A DNA stretch of 64,000 nt from the NCBI GenBank assembly GCA_002118135.1, contig BDIU01000154.1, positions 295,639 through 359,638 on the forward strand, in the 5' to 3' direction. The DNA is from Trebouxia sp. TZW2008 (taxonomy: Eukaryota; Chlorophyta; Trebouxiophyceae; Trebouxiales; Trebouxiaceae). Position 1 is the first letter of the stretch. Each line of letters starts with the position of its first letter. A program made the translations under genes and the position numbers. Shown in pieces: positions 34,819 through 46,358 of the stretch. The notes under the pieces were generated by a model, which made no database searches, was not told the DNA's origin, and saw nothing but the letters and a program-made list of their open reading frames with translations.

Positions 34819-37800
34819 CCTTGGCATGTCAATGGAGAAAGCACCATTGGTGTAGCCATATAGCTGGGTGCCAAAAGACAGGCGGGCATCTGAGAACAGG
34901 CGAAGTGAGTAGATAGGCCGACTGAACCGGTCTGCATCATCATAGTGGCTTTGGATCCCTTCGCTGCCGTCATGATACATGTTCAGGGCGTATGAGTTGA
35001 TAAAGCCCTTGGGCGCTAGTCCTGTTGTGACCAGAGGCTGCACCACTTCTGCCTGCATGCAGACCACAGCTGAGTGAGCCGAACAGCTCTGATGCTTCCA
35101 TGAGGCAAAGTTGAGAGTTGCCAAGGCAATTGTGTCCAGAGAAGTTGTGCTCGTTTCTGCCTTGGTGCACGCTCCAAAGAGCAAAGACTGGGATGCAACG
35201 CAGACTCCTTCTTCTGGACTGACCGTCTATATGCAAGTCCAACACTGTTATGCTGTACAACCAGAACCGTTTTGGGTCTGATTCTGACAATGGAATTAGA
35301 TGCATTGCACAAATTGTGCAAGTGCAGCATACCACATTGCAGCACAGCGCACCGCAACCTCATTATCACCAGTTGATCATACAGTAGCAGGCCAGGTCAC
35401 CTGCTCCCTAGTCCACAAGCACCTGGCTTCAGAGAGATAATGTATTGTCACTGCGATAATGGTACAAGCAATAGCAGCAGAACACTGACCTGCATCCAAC
35501 TGGGTGGTGCAGGCACATCCACACGGACACCATGTGCTCTCCTAGCAGTAGCTGTATCAGTCATCTGCTCCCTAGTCCACAGATACCGCGCCCCAAAAAA
35601 GAACTTGGTACGCTTGGGTGAACCACATTTCCCTTGTGTCACATGGAAGCATTCTGGAGGCATCAAATTTTCCAGAGCTCTGCTGTTAACCTGATCAGCT
35701 CCTGCCTCTATTGCTGTTAGCTCCTCTTGAGTGTAGAACTGCACAGCAGTCAATAGAATTGTCACTTGAACTTGTGGCGCTTGGCTGAGCTGCACCTGCC
35801 TTGTGTCACATGAAAGCGTTTTGGGGGCAGCAGGTTTGCGTAGGCTCGGCTATCGACCTGATCAGTTCCTGACTCAATTGCAGTGAGCTCCTCTGGGGTA
35901 TGAAATTACACAGCAGCAAAGTGTGGGCGTGCCGTGTTGTGTGATAGTAAGTGCATTGTGCGTGGTATTGGCTTTGCTGCTCATTATGATGTTGGAACAG
36001 CTGTGTTTGGCAAAAGTTGGGGTGCTTGCCAGGTACAACTCGCTTTGCCAATCTATCGACACCATCATTGTGCTAAAGACAAGATCAATTTGCAGTAAAC
36101 GCCCATGCTCAGCACAGAACTTGCATGTGTACAAGCAAAACAATGGTGCCATGTGCATCAGGCATCAGGTTTTGGTAATTGCAGCATCAACAGTGGCTCA
36201 CCTCAGTGTATGTGGTGATGCCAACAGGACAAAGCCCCGCCTCATGCCTTTCAGCCTCATCACCACAGCCCTGCTGCTGTGCTGCATCATCTAACCTTGG
36301 CCCAGCCGTCTGTTGAGCTGCGCGTTGCTTGTTGCCTGGCGCTGTTGCTGAGTGGCGATTGGCCTCAGCAGTGGCGGTAGCACAGGGCGCTGCAGCTGTG
36401 GTGGTGTTGCCAGTCACTGCAGCTGTGGCGGTGGTGCTGGGTGCTGCAGCTGCGGCCTCCCTGCTTTGGCCAAACTCCTGGGCAGCATGCTGGGTGGTGG
36501 CACAGCTTGCCTCAACACCTAGAGTAGTATCAGCTGTAGTAGGATCAGCTGAAGTGCATTGGGCATTGATGTGGCTGGGAGGGGGTTTAGGGGTGGGTGT
36601 GGTGTTGGGGGTTGGCAGCCTAGACTGTGGTTGAGGTTTAGGTATAGCACTTGTGTGAGGAGCACTTGCTGAGGCAGAAGCAGCTATTACCTGCATGACA
36701 GAGTTGAGATATCCAGAGGAGAAAAGCCTTGCTAATGCTGCTCAAAAGCACACGTCTTACGGCTTTGACACTGCATCTGGTCCAACAGCATCATGACAGT
36801 GGCATCATTGAAAGCAGTACTTCAAGTCAACAACCTTGTCTTACATTAACACGCACAACATGAGATCAACTTTCTACATGCAGCAACAGCACTGTTTGCC
36901 GCTGCCTTATGCAAGCTGCAAATGCAGCAAGCAGGCATCATACTCAACAGTACAGACGTGCAGGCTGCACCTGATGATAGTTGCTTGGCAGCTCCCCCGC
37001 TTTGAAGAAGTATTGCTTCTTGATGAAGCTACGTCCTGCTGCTTGTACCTACACAGCCATGCCTGCTGCTCAGCAATTGACCAGGCATGGAGGATGGCAG
37101 CATTGTATCATTGGACAAGATGAATGTTTGTTGAAGTGAGACAGGTATCAGGAAGCTGAGGGTTAGTGTTGGCTTTGAGTACTCTCAATGTAAGTTTAGG
37201 CAAACTGCTTGTGACTAAAGCCATGTGATCAGAGCCAATCTGATAGCAATGCTGGCCTGCGGAAGTTTGCTTGCGCCAGCTGTCATGCAATTGATCTTGA
37301 AGTCTTGACACAGTAACATGTGTCTAAGAAGAGTTGCAAGACTGACCTGAGTTTGCACTTGCACCAGCTCATGTGTGAATGAGTCGCGAGTGCTGATGAA
37401 GTAGTAGGGCCATGGAAACTGCCCTGCCTGTGCCCTCTCTGCAGGACTAGCCCTGGCAGCTGCCGCTGCAGCCATCACCAGCTGGAATGCAGCATCTGAT
37501 GATGACAATTTAGTCAGTTGCTGTCTCCATGCCGGTGCTGGCATACATGTCGATCGTGTTTGCAGCAGCGTTTGTGGCGATGCCTGTGGCGTGCTTGGTG
37601 TTGGCGGCACAGGTGCAGACTGTGTTGGTGGGCAATGGTGCGTCTGAGGCTGTGTAGCTTTGGCGGTCAAATCCCTAGGCGGCACGGGGCATGATGTCGA
37701 TGTATCCGATCCAGACTGTGTGCTTCCAGGAGTGACAAGCTGTGACAAGGTCGTGGCAGCATTGGCAGGGACCGCTGTAGCATCTGCAACAGCAGATGCC

Positions 37801-40025
37801 AGCACAGCTGCTGCTGAGGCCACAGCATCACAAATTGATGACAAAGGTTGGGGGCCACAGATTGCTGCCCCTGCGGGCTGCTGTATCAAGGACAGTGACA
37901 TTGAAAGCTGACTTGTTGAGGCTGTGTGAGATGCTGAGCTTGTTATCGGGGTCTGCGCACTCTGTGCTGATGAAAGCAGAGGCACGCTTGCTGACAATGG
38001 GAGTGCCTGTGGCAACAGTGGTGTTCGTAGTGGTACAGACGGTGGCGTGCGTGAGACATCTTGTGCTAGACTAGTCTGACTTGGCTCAACCACGGTCGCT
38101 GAAGGCAGCGTAAGACAGGACGGCTGGCATGTCAAAGGCAGTTCCTGGACTTGCTCATGTGCAGGCAGTGTATTGGTCTGCTCTAAAGCAACAGGCGCTG
38201 AGTCATTGCTTGAAGCTTCTCTTTTTGCAGAAACCTCAAAAGCACCAGGGTTATGCCCAGCCTCAGCACGCCCAGCATCAGCACTAGGATTCTTTGGGTT
38301 GCGTTCTGTATGTAGCTTCCTTGCAGCTTGCTGCTTCTGTGTGGATGCAACAGCAGTCAACAGACGATGGCAGTAGCTGTTGAGCTGAGTGTGACTCCAC
38401 TGCGCAGCTTTGTGCTGCAAGTGCTGCTCCAAAGCTGTGATGCTGCTGTACAGGATGTCCTGCTCACACCTGCATACAGCAGACAGACGGGATGTGCGAG
38501 GGCATTGTGGCTGGACAAGAGACAATGCATGACAGCTGTCAGCATCACTGTCTGGAACAGTAAGAGCATGCTGTGTCATGCAAACAAGTGGTATTGTTAT
38601 CTGTGGTCCTGCACCACTGTCATTGCTCACCCATGGTGATGACAAGCAGCGTGAATGATCAAGCACAATCACCAGCATCAGCGTCTTGTGTGCTGTTTGG
38701 CGCCCACAGTCAAGCTGGCCTGGCTGTTTGTAGCAGCACGAGCATCTGTTGTCAACATTGCAACAATGAGTGGGAGTCCATCTCATCAGACTTGTATGAT
38801 AGTGGTCCCACGACAAACACGCAACAGACTGACCTGTGCCTGGAGCAACAAGGTGTATCTTGGTAGAGAGTTATTGAACTTTGAGGCATTCAGCAGGACT
38901 GAATGACGCATGAAGCAACAGGCAGTACCTTGTCAACTTGTGCCAGACGTGCTGATCCACATACATCTCCAGCCGTAGGCTCATGGTGTACAGCTTCAGG
39001 GCAGCAGCCGCCTGATCAGCCAAAATTGGCGCTGCAAGCTGCTTGGCATCTACGCCATCAGCCAAACTGCAGAAGCACATGTTGCTACAGGCACTCAAGC
39101 TCAGGTAACTTAGTGCGACAGAAGATCAAGTTGTGCAACTGCCTCTTGGGCTCCCCACCTTCTACCTCTTGCAGCAATAATGCAGGCTGATCCTGTAGAA
39201 GCAATAGTTTGAGCATCAAGTCTTTGTCGCTCTGACATATCAGGCAAGGCAATCTGGTCACAAACCATATGTGCCAACCTCTGAACAAGTCTGACTTCTT
39301 TGCTCAGGTGATGGCTGTACCTGTTGTCATGACTAAAGCGTTCTACACATTCTTCATCCCGCATCTGTTCTTCACATCTGATAGCTGCTGCCTCGGTACC
39401 ATGATCGTCATCCACACATGATGCTGGATTCTGCTCCAAGTTCAGCCCTGAGGGCTGCCCTTGACTCTGCTGACCTGTATCTTGCCCCTGCCCATGTCCA
39501 TGCCCTTGCCCTTGCCCTTGCCCTTGCCCTTGCCCTTGCCCTTGCCCTTGCCCTTGCCCTTGCCCTGCCTCTACATTCTGCCGCTTTTTCTCTTCTAGGT
39601 CCTGCTCCAAGTTCTGCCCTGCGCACTGCTCTTGGCTCTGCCCCATTATGTGCACCTGATCCTGTCCTGCTGATGACTTTGCTTGCTGCCTTGCTGCCTG
39701 CTGCCCGTCATCTGTGACCCCAACAGGCAAGGGTGCCAAAACCCTGTGCCTGTCTATGCTCACGTCTTGCTTGTCACGGCTGTCATCTGTTAGACCAGCA
39801 GCAGCAATGGCTACAGCAGTCTCTGCAGAGGCAGCTGCTTCAGCAGCAACCATAGCGCCCATTCTAGCAGCCGAAGTGCTGGTACCAGAACCATTGGGTT
39901 GGTTTGCATCTGCATCTGCTTGATGTCTTGCTGCGGCTTGGTGCTGGTGCAAAGGAAGTGACAAGTCCCTTGGCTGATGTGCATGCTGCTGTTGCCGCTG
40001 CTGCTGTTGCCGCTGCTGCTGTTGC

Positions 40026-40057
<32 letters not shown>

Positions 40058-43000
40058 CTGCAATCCTTGTGTTGGCGGCTGTGATCCTTGAGCTGTTGGT
40101 TGCTGCACTCTGTGCTGATGTGTGACTGCAGCTTCAGCAGCTAGACCACAGTTGGCAGAAACAGACTGAGTTGGGGACAACTGTGACCTGTGCATGTCTG
40201 AAGCTGCTGCTGGTGTTTGAGTGGGCGGCGGCATGAGCAGGGCAGCCAGCAGGGCCTGCATGTTGAAGCTTCTGGCAGCGGCCCTGGCAGGGCAGGTGCC
40301 CCCCACCCCCTTACGCATCTGCAGGCCCACCTGTACTGTGCTCCCTCTCAAGGCATCCCTGCCACGCAGGATTACAGCTGTTGTCTACAGCTGACGGACC
40401 TAACGTAAAGAAACACAAAGCAAGTGGGCACTCAAGCAAGGCTCAGACAGTGCAGAAGCTGACGCACCCTGTGTAGCTGTTGGTGTCAGGGGCCGTGACC
40501 CCTTGCAAATGATCCAGGCAGGCAGCGGTGCAGTAATGTGTCTGTCGTAAGCTTGTAGTTCAGGCACGCAGAGCAGGCAAAGGTCCAGAAAGTGAAACAG
40601 CTTACACACCATGTGCAAGTCTCAGGCCGTTGCTCCCTGTGGATGAGCTTGGCAGGCAGGGCTGAAGCATTGCGCCTGGTCCAAGCTTACAGTGCAGGCA
40701 CACAAAGCATACCAGGCATAGCAGGTAAGCCAAGCCAGGGTTTTAGGGTTACAGCTATATTGCCTGTGCAGCTTCCTTGGCGTGACTCTGGCAGGCAGGG
40801 CTATAGCATCTGCCTGCCTTATGTTGATAGTGCAATCAAAACAAAGACAGTGAAGAAGCTGGCACACCATGTGAACTTGTCAGTCTCACTTCCGCTGGCC
40901 ACATTTGGAAGGCAGGGCTCAAGCATTGCGCCTTGGCCAAGCTTGTAGTGCAGGCACACAAAGCAGCGGCCTGTCAGCAGGGGCTGCAGGGCATCTGCCC
41001 CATTAATGCACTGCATAGAAGCCCCACTGGCTTCCAGCAACTCAGGACGCCGTTCTGGGCTGAGCAAATATTCCTTGACTGCTGAGTCGTCCTTCAGAGG
41101 CGTGTTTGTTGCCAGCACCGCCTGCTCAGCAAGCAAGGTAACGAGTCACAACAGGGCAGCAACTGAGGGCGGCGCTCTGGGCTGAGAAGATATTCCTTGA
41201 CTGCTGAGTCATCATTGAGAGACATGCTTGTCGCCAGCACTGCCTGCTTGGCGAGCAAAGCATTACATCAAGACAGAATGGTGTGTTGTGGCAAGGCAGA
41301 ATGTTGCAAGGCAATCGTGAAAACAACTGCGGTGATACCTTGCAAGTGCTGCTTTCAGTATGCAGAGCATCATAGCAATCAGCAATGTGCACACAATAGC
41401 CAAAGTACGCTTTGGGTGCATCCTTGCTGTCAGGCCCTGTGCCTGTGCATGCACGCCACAGCATGTGATACCTTGCATGTGCTGCTTTTGAGCTTTGCAT
41501 GTACATACAAGATGCTTCATCTTTATAGATGTTGAGCTGAGCAGCCAAGCATAGCAGCTGAGCAAGTTGACAGAAGTGGTGTCTTTGGCCATGCGCAGTT
41601 GTCTTCTGGCAAACAGTCCGTAATACATGACATTTAATCACCTGTACCTTCACTGTACATGCTGCGAGTAATTCAGAACCTACAGCGGTATGCTTGATGC
41701 CTCAAGCGCGGACTGTATACAGAGGCCTCTGAAGACCTTGTCTACTGACCTGGGTTTTCAGCATTTCGACATTCTGCCTGACAACCTCGCTTTGGCTGTG
41801 GCCAAGATTGGGCGGCCTGATGGCAATGTGGGGCAGGCAGGGCAGGCCCGGAACTGCCCCAAGCTGCCTGCTAGCACTGGCAATGACGTATGAAACACTG
41901 CTTGTCAGCCTAGCCTGCAAGCATGCACAGGATAATGTGTGATGCACACTTAATGTCGCAATTTGAATAGGGAATTCAGTCAACAATCAGCCAAGGTTTG
42001 GTGGTTGAATGTTGATTGGGGGCAGGCGGGGCAGGCCAGGAAATGCCCCAATTCGCCTGCCAGCACTGACAACGACGTAAGACGCGCCGCTTGCCAGCCT
42101 TGGCTGCAAGCATTGACAGGGTAACATCACCTATTGTTTCGGTCAAGCGGATCCCTGCTCCTGCATGCGATAGCACTTTGAGGTGATAGATTCAACCCGA
42201 CGGAACAAGGTGATCAATGTGTTCTCATTGTAGGCAGGGATGCAAGTCATGACTGTTATCAGCAGTCACATGGGAGATTATACTCAAGAGCACAGCTGGC
42301 AGTTGGAGGGAATGAAAACCTTGACAGCTTGCTGCAGTCAGAATTATGAGCCAACGCAAGCAGCAACCAGATTTTCAGTTGCAAACACAGTATATGACGT
42401 TACACATGCTGCTGGGCATGGCAAATTGATGCAAACTGATTGTGAATGCGCTGCACAGCTTAAGCTGCCTCAGGATTCCCAGGTTCTCATGCCCAGGTGA
42501 TATACCTACAGCATGCATTGGGTCGCAACCATGCTGTCCTGGTCGTGCAGCATCGTGAACTGCCATAATCAGCGGAGTTGCTGGATGGAGGTACTGAGTG
42601 GATCTGCTGAACGGAAGTGATGAATGAAACAGTTTTCAAATGACTCACCTGAGAGGAGTCATCAACATTGCTGCTAGGCTCTCTCATCTGCTGCTGCTGC
42701 TGCAGCAGCAAGCAGTGTAGCAGCTCCCGCTGCTGCTGCTGCCACTCAGCCGCCGTCTGCACCTCAGACCCTTGCTGCTGCCCTGTGACTAATCCCAAAC
42801 CGTCGCTGCTGGACCCATAGCCCTTGCTAGCACATGCTGGGCTCTGAAAGAGGGACCTTCTTGCCAACAAAATGACAGATTGTGACGGCAGGTTGTCACT
42901 TGTTAGCAGAGACCAGGGACTGCAGTGAAGAGGAGGTCTGAGGCGCTGTCTTTTGGCTTTGTGTTGAGGTGTGCTTGCAAGTGGTGGGCTGTAGATGAGG

Positions 43001-44924
43001 AGTGGCACAGGGGTAGGAGAGAGGTTTGGTGGGACCAGCTTGTAAGGTGCTGAGCTGATGCCGGCTTGTAATGCTGACCTCTTCATGCCCCTGCACTTCA
43101 AAAGCTGTTCCTGCAGAGATTATGCAGGTGCAATACATCTATCACTTGTGACAGAATGTGTCACAATTATTGTCATCATTTGTGATTGTTCTGGAGCTTG
43201 AGCAGGTAACATTTGAAAGAAGGGACAACTGCGTCTGCGCACATGCACAGACAGATGACTGCGTCTACTTACATGCTCATTAGGCAGCTGAAGTTCACAA
43301 GCACACATGTACAGTGTCAGATGACTTTGTCTCTGACCTCAGGTTTAGGTACAGGCGCATCAGGTTCAGTTTCAGCAACTAGGTCCATTGACTAAGGGCG
43401 TTGACACCTGTGATCTGTGCAAGGGGTCTTTTGAATGACTCACCTATTGTTGACTGCGCCATGCTGACTAGGCTGGCTGTGCGCTGGCAAGCTTGATACA
43501 GCATCAGATGAATGGATGTTCAAAGATGCAGCTTGAGAGCAGGGCTTTGAGTGCACCCTAATGTCTTTTACGCCTGCATGGCCATACACGAGCATGAATA
43601 TCCCGGCGATTTGTGCAGCCACCCTGACTGCCAGCAAACAGCAAGAGTCACTCAGCTACTGCTTGCCTGCAAGTCCAGCTCGTACATCATGTGGTCCCCT
43701 GGCTGCAGATGACGGCAATGGCAATGTGTCAGCTGCTGTTGCTGCTGCTGTTGCTGCTGCTGTTGCTGCTGCTGTTGCTGCTGCTGTTGCTGCTGCTGCT
43801 GTTGCTGCTGACAGCTTGTCTGTTGCAGGCAGTAGCATATCTGTGACTGCTGTGGGTGTGGGTTGCTCACAGTCAGCAGCTGCTGCAATGCATGCTGCAT
43901 GGGCATCATTTGACTTGGCACCAAACACAGCTCCCTCTTTCTCCAATGATAGCTGTGTTTGATCATTCGTCCCTCTTGACACAGATATGTCCTGCTTGCC
44001 ATGAGGCTCAAGCAAAGAATGGCCATAGCGCTTTTGCTGATGAGTCAAAGTGCTGTTGCGTTGCAGCGGTCGCCTTGCTGGTGAGCTTTTGCCAAACTTG
44101 ATGCGAATCTTGACACTGGAAGTCTGCTGAAGCTTGAAGCGTCTAGTCACAGGCCTCTCAACTGGCGCTACTGTGAAGCCTTTTACTAGGTTTGAACCAG
44201 CTGTCAACGGCCTTGCAGCATGCACTGCATGACCTGCTGTTGCTGTTGTTTGTGTGAGATCGCTACTGGGCCTGCTGGCAGACTTGGGCTGCCCTGATAA
44301 TTTCAATGCCTCATCTGGCTGAGCTGACTTCCTAGGCTGGCACCGTAGTGCAGCACCAGTACTATGCTTGACTATGAGTCTCAGAACAGGTGAAGCGGCA
44401 CCAGGTTTGCTGTTGAGGGCATGATGAACTGGCACAGAGGGCCTTTTGGGGTTTGGAACGTCTGATAACTGTGTGGCATGCTGTGATGCTGCAGGCTTGG
44501 GAGTCAGAGGAGGCCTTTTGTCAGACAAGACATAGCCTTGCAGTCTTGATGGCAGTTTGGATGTCCTGCAAGAGAAGAGAGAGAGAAGTTGTTTATATAT
44601 GCTTCAGCCAGACAAGTCTGATCGCATGTGCCTCTGTGACATATGGCAATCTCTACCAAGAAATTTCTTCCAATGTTTCTCTGTTCCGTTGAAAGATATG
44701 AGCGACAAAAACAGATTTGTGAAAACATTGAAGAAATTTGTCTTCAAGAGAAGATGGTAGCTCTGAAACCAACATGCCCCAGCAGATGCATAGCACAGCA
44801 GGTGTGCACCACAGTTGCACTTGTTGCAATGCAGAGGGCTGTTACCATCAATGCGATTAATACGCGCTTACCGCTTGTGGGAATGCTCCTCCACCGCCTT
44901 CCGTTTACCACGCCTGGTTTGCAT
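31728..44924 (-). CDS. Large AlkB-like 2-oxoglutarate/Fe(II) dioxygenase
   Basis: ATG 44924 opens a basic N-terminus (MQTRRGKRKAVEEHSHKR, exon 44924-44872) spliced in phase to a long Ser/Thr/Ala-rich exon (from 44565). Later exons with matching phases: 40384-39321, 39066-38929, 38469-37347, 36690-36202, 35738-35490, 35052-34820, 34434-34355, 34045-33789, 33477-33295, 32845-32708 and 32279-31728 (stop). The joins between 43.7 and 40.4 kb are less certain; likely exons there are 43110-42649, near 41877-41750 and from 41121. The catalytic part shows TKFFFGARYLWTREQ, ALNMYHDGSEGIQSHYDDAD (HxD iron ligands), SLRLFSDARLSFG, GVKHCVRPVD (distal His) and MILRQINAEAL (2-oxoglutarate Arg region). That is the AlkB/ALKBH family, which demethylates nucleic acids. 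The long Gln-, Ala- and Ser-rich N-terminus is unusual for the family. Substrate unknown. Confidence 0.7.
31780..31930 (-). repeat. 12-bp coding repeat (PEQL-type)
   Basis: About a dozen imperfect 12-base units in the last AlkB-like exon, encoding tandem four-residue units such as PEQL, PGQL and PEHL on the minus strand. The plus strand reads as Leu/Glu/Ala repeats, which is a shadow frame. Confidence 0.85.
32513..32650. mobile_element. Dispersed short element, copy 1 (MITE/SINE candidate)
   Basis: Shares with 49101-49240 the ordered words TTGTCCTTA, CAGTCAA, GCAGTGAT, TGTGCTTACAT, and a TTGAG..GTGT..TATA..GAGAAAT tail over about 140 bases, in introns of two unrelated genes. No coding capacity. 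Target-site duplications were not identified. Confidence 0.55.
32638..32681. repeat. 19-bp stem-loop in AlkB-like intron
   Basis: ATACCTTGACTATATTTAC (32638-32656), a 6-base loop, then its complement with a single mismatch (32663-32681). It adjoins a segment also present near 49.1 kb, so it may be the end of a small non-autonomous element. Confidence 0.85.
34710..34819. repeat. GCAACA/GGCAAC repeat starting at a splice donor
   Basis: About 110 bases of hexanucleotide-type CAGCAA/GGCAAC repeats. On the minus strand the repeat forms the intron's first bases: exon 35052-34820 ends in the catalytic MPR codons and the donor GTGTTGCTG is itself the repeat. Confidence 0.9.
35806..35906 (-). pseudogene. 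Decayed duplicate of the AlkB-like exon 35738-35490
   Basis: The minus strand encodes FHTPEELTAIESGTDQVDSR, closely matching FYTQEELTAIEAGADQVNSR of the functional exon, and continues to FHVTQG before a CAG followed by GTGCAG donor. At the acceptor the functional copy has GTGCAG and this copy has GTGTAA, so the AG is gone. Without another upstream acceptor it cannot be spliced in. Confidence 0.8.
39496..39567 (-). repeat. CCCTTG hexanucleotide repeat coding poly(Gly-Gln)
   Basis: Twelve near-perfect units within an AlkB-like exon (40384-39321). The minus strand codes alternating Gly-Gln with a few Gly-His at one end. Length polymorphism would stay in frame. Confidence 0.92.
39984..40064 (-). 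repeat. CTG/TTG repeat coding poly-Gln
   Basis: Triplet repeat coding about 26 Gln with scattered Arg in the AlkB-like exon 40384-39321. A second tract at 43737-43811 codes an Ala/Thr run in the frame used there and poly-Gln in another frame. Confidence 0.9.
40420..40990 (-). repeat. Tandem worn copies of an AlkB-like exon 3' part
   Basis: Four related blocks near 40480-40620, 40640-40720, 40780-40860 and 40880-40990 share GGCAGGCAGGGCT, AAGCTT..AGTGCAGGCACACAAAGC and CACACCATGTG words. The block adjoining the exon that starts at 41121 is open (GRCFVCLHYKLGQGAMLEPC); the others carry stops or shifts. Confidence 0.7.
41060..41250 (-). repeat. 122-bp duplication of an acceptor and exon head
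   Basis: Exon heads at 41243 (AVLATSMSLNDDSAVKEYLL) and 41121 (AVLATNTPLKDDSAVKEYLL) each follow an AGCAG acceptor. The inner copy continues into a longer open exon. Reading through from the outer acceptor changes frame at the junction, so only one head can be productive. Confidence 0.8.
41825..42120. repeat. About 190-bp direct repeat in the AlkB-like gene
   Basis: 41834-41930 and 42025-42120 share GGGCAGGC.GGGCAGGCC.GGAA, TGCCCCAA, CTGCC.GC.AGCACTG and GC.TGCAAGCAT in order. The lower-coordinate copy overlaps a likely minus-strand exon (LGAVPGLPCLPHIAIRPPN) ending at 41750. Confidence 0.65.
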
Positions 44925-45668
44925 GCAACCCGGTGCGGTCAAGTAAGCTCGACACCTTGAACGGTATCAGCTTTCGAAGGACCGCCTTCAGGATGGGTCA
45001 AATACTTCGGATGAGAATGTGAACTTTCATGCGTTGCGTGAAGCCTCCGTTGCAGGAATCAAGGCTGCACGTTGACGCCGTGTTCTTGTGCTGATCTGCT
45101 GACTACAGACCAACACGCTACAGCAGACGCTCGCCAGGGATATCAAGTCATACGCGTTCGGGTTGAAATGCGCATAGTGTATCTGCGCTACTATGAACAG
45201 TCAGAACCGTGCTCAAGCCCAGGTCAAACTTGTCCAAGCGTGGTCAAACATGCATCTGACATCAAAACTCAGCCAAAACTTCGTCGGTCTGTAGCTGCGG
45301 ACGCTGAGAAGAGAAGCTCGCTGCAGTAGGCACAAGCAAAGCAGCAAAAGATGGATGAGCCAGTCAAAGGGCAAAGACACGGCATTGCATGTGCACCACT
45401 GCCATGTGTGCAAATTGTTCAACAAAGAGCTTGACACAAGTGTTGCATGTGGGGTCTGGCAGGATGCCCCGATGGCAGCAACTGCTGTTGAAATACAGCT
45501 CAGAATGTGCTGCAGCTGATTGTGTCACATAGCAAAATTGCAGCGCCTTGTTCTGGCATGCTCTGCATCAAAATCTGCTGTCTGAAAGCCCTGACAAATC
45601 CACCATGCCTGTAGCCAACTGATCACCTGCCCAAGAATGGAGCTCAAAAACTGTAATGCACTTCAGCC
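44925..45668. other. Spacer between plastid-type gene end and AlkB-like gene start
   Basis: About 740 bases on the shared minus-strand path. It should contain the AlkB-like promoter and 5' UTR near 44925-45000. No additional exon or repeat was recognised. Confidence 0.5.
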
Positions 45669-46358
45669 CTAGCTTGCTTGTGAGTCGTTGTCAGCTGATT
45701 CTGTCGATTGCAGAAGGTTGCCTTTGTACCCGAGCTTCTGCAACAGCTTTGATGCTTCTGTCAAGGACTCTCGCTCCTGTGAGATGTACACATAAGGCAT
45801 GCATCAAAATCGACTTTGCAGAGTACTTGCTGTTTCAATGCGATCTGAGGTGCGCTTTGCCTCACCAACTTTGACAAGTTGTCAAGCTCCTCACATGCAT
45901 CTGAGACTGCACGACCCAACTCAGTGTTTTGGCTCAGTGAGTCCTGATAGCCGCCTGGGACCTGCACATCAAGTGACACAAAATGTCGAGCCTGCCTCTG
46001 CCTCAGCAGGCTGCCAGCCTCAGCCTGCTGGCACCGTGCAAGACAGCTCAGGCCTTACTGTCCAGTCTTCCTCTTTTGTCAAGCCTTCAAATTCCTGCCA
46101 TTGCACAAGTCGGTTGCAAATTTCAGATTGAATACCAATGAGCGACTTGCGGGGAGAGATCCTTACCTCGTCGTTTGCGGGTTGTGGTTCTCTGTCACTA
46201 TTTGCTGCGTGCGGCAACTGACGCTGCGCCTGTGCTGTTCGCTCATATGACTTCCGTGTGCATCGACGGAAGGTGTGGGGCTGAGCCGGCTGTCTCGCAG
46301 CGGCTGGAGCTCTAGGGATGCAGGCGTTTCGTGTAGTACAGAGGCCCAGCGTTTGCAT
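45669..46358 (-). CDS. Small probable plastid-targeted protein, family unknown
   Basis: Exons 46358-46167, 46094-46059, 45991-45866 and 45776-45669 are all phase 0 and give 153 residues with consensus splice sites. The first 60 or so residues are rich in Arg, Ala, Ser, Thr and Gln with almost no acidic residues (MQTLGLCTTRNACIPRAPAA), as expected for a chloroplast (or possibly mitochondrial) transit peptide. The mature part reads FEGLTKEEDW, VPGGYQDSLSQNTELGRAV, DACEELDNLSKL and LLQKLGYKGNLLQ. It is acidic, probably helical, with no cofactor motif I recognise. It lies head-to-head with the SMYD gene (247 bases between ATGs). The gene model is good; the function is unknown. Confidence 0.65.

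Noticed and set aside
34546..34820. Poly-Cys or poly-Val/Ala continuation of the AlkB exon
   Set aside because: The coding exon ends at 34820 with a donor, and the next exon at 34434 restores the conserved MPRGC junction in phase; the poly-Cys frame is intronic repeat.
43737..43811. Poly-Ala/Val plus-strand protein
   Set aside because: A CTG/TTG triplet repeat read on the wrong strand; the minus-strand exon explains it.
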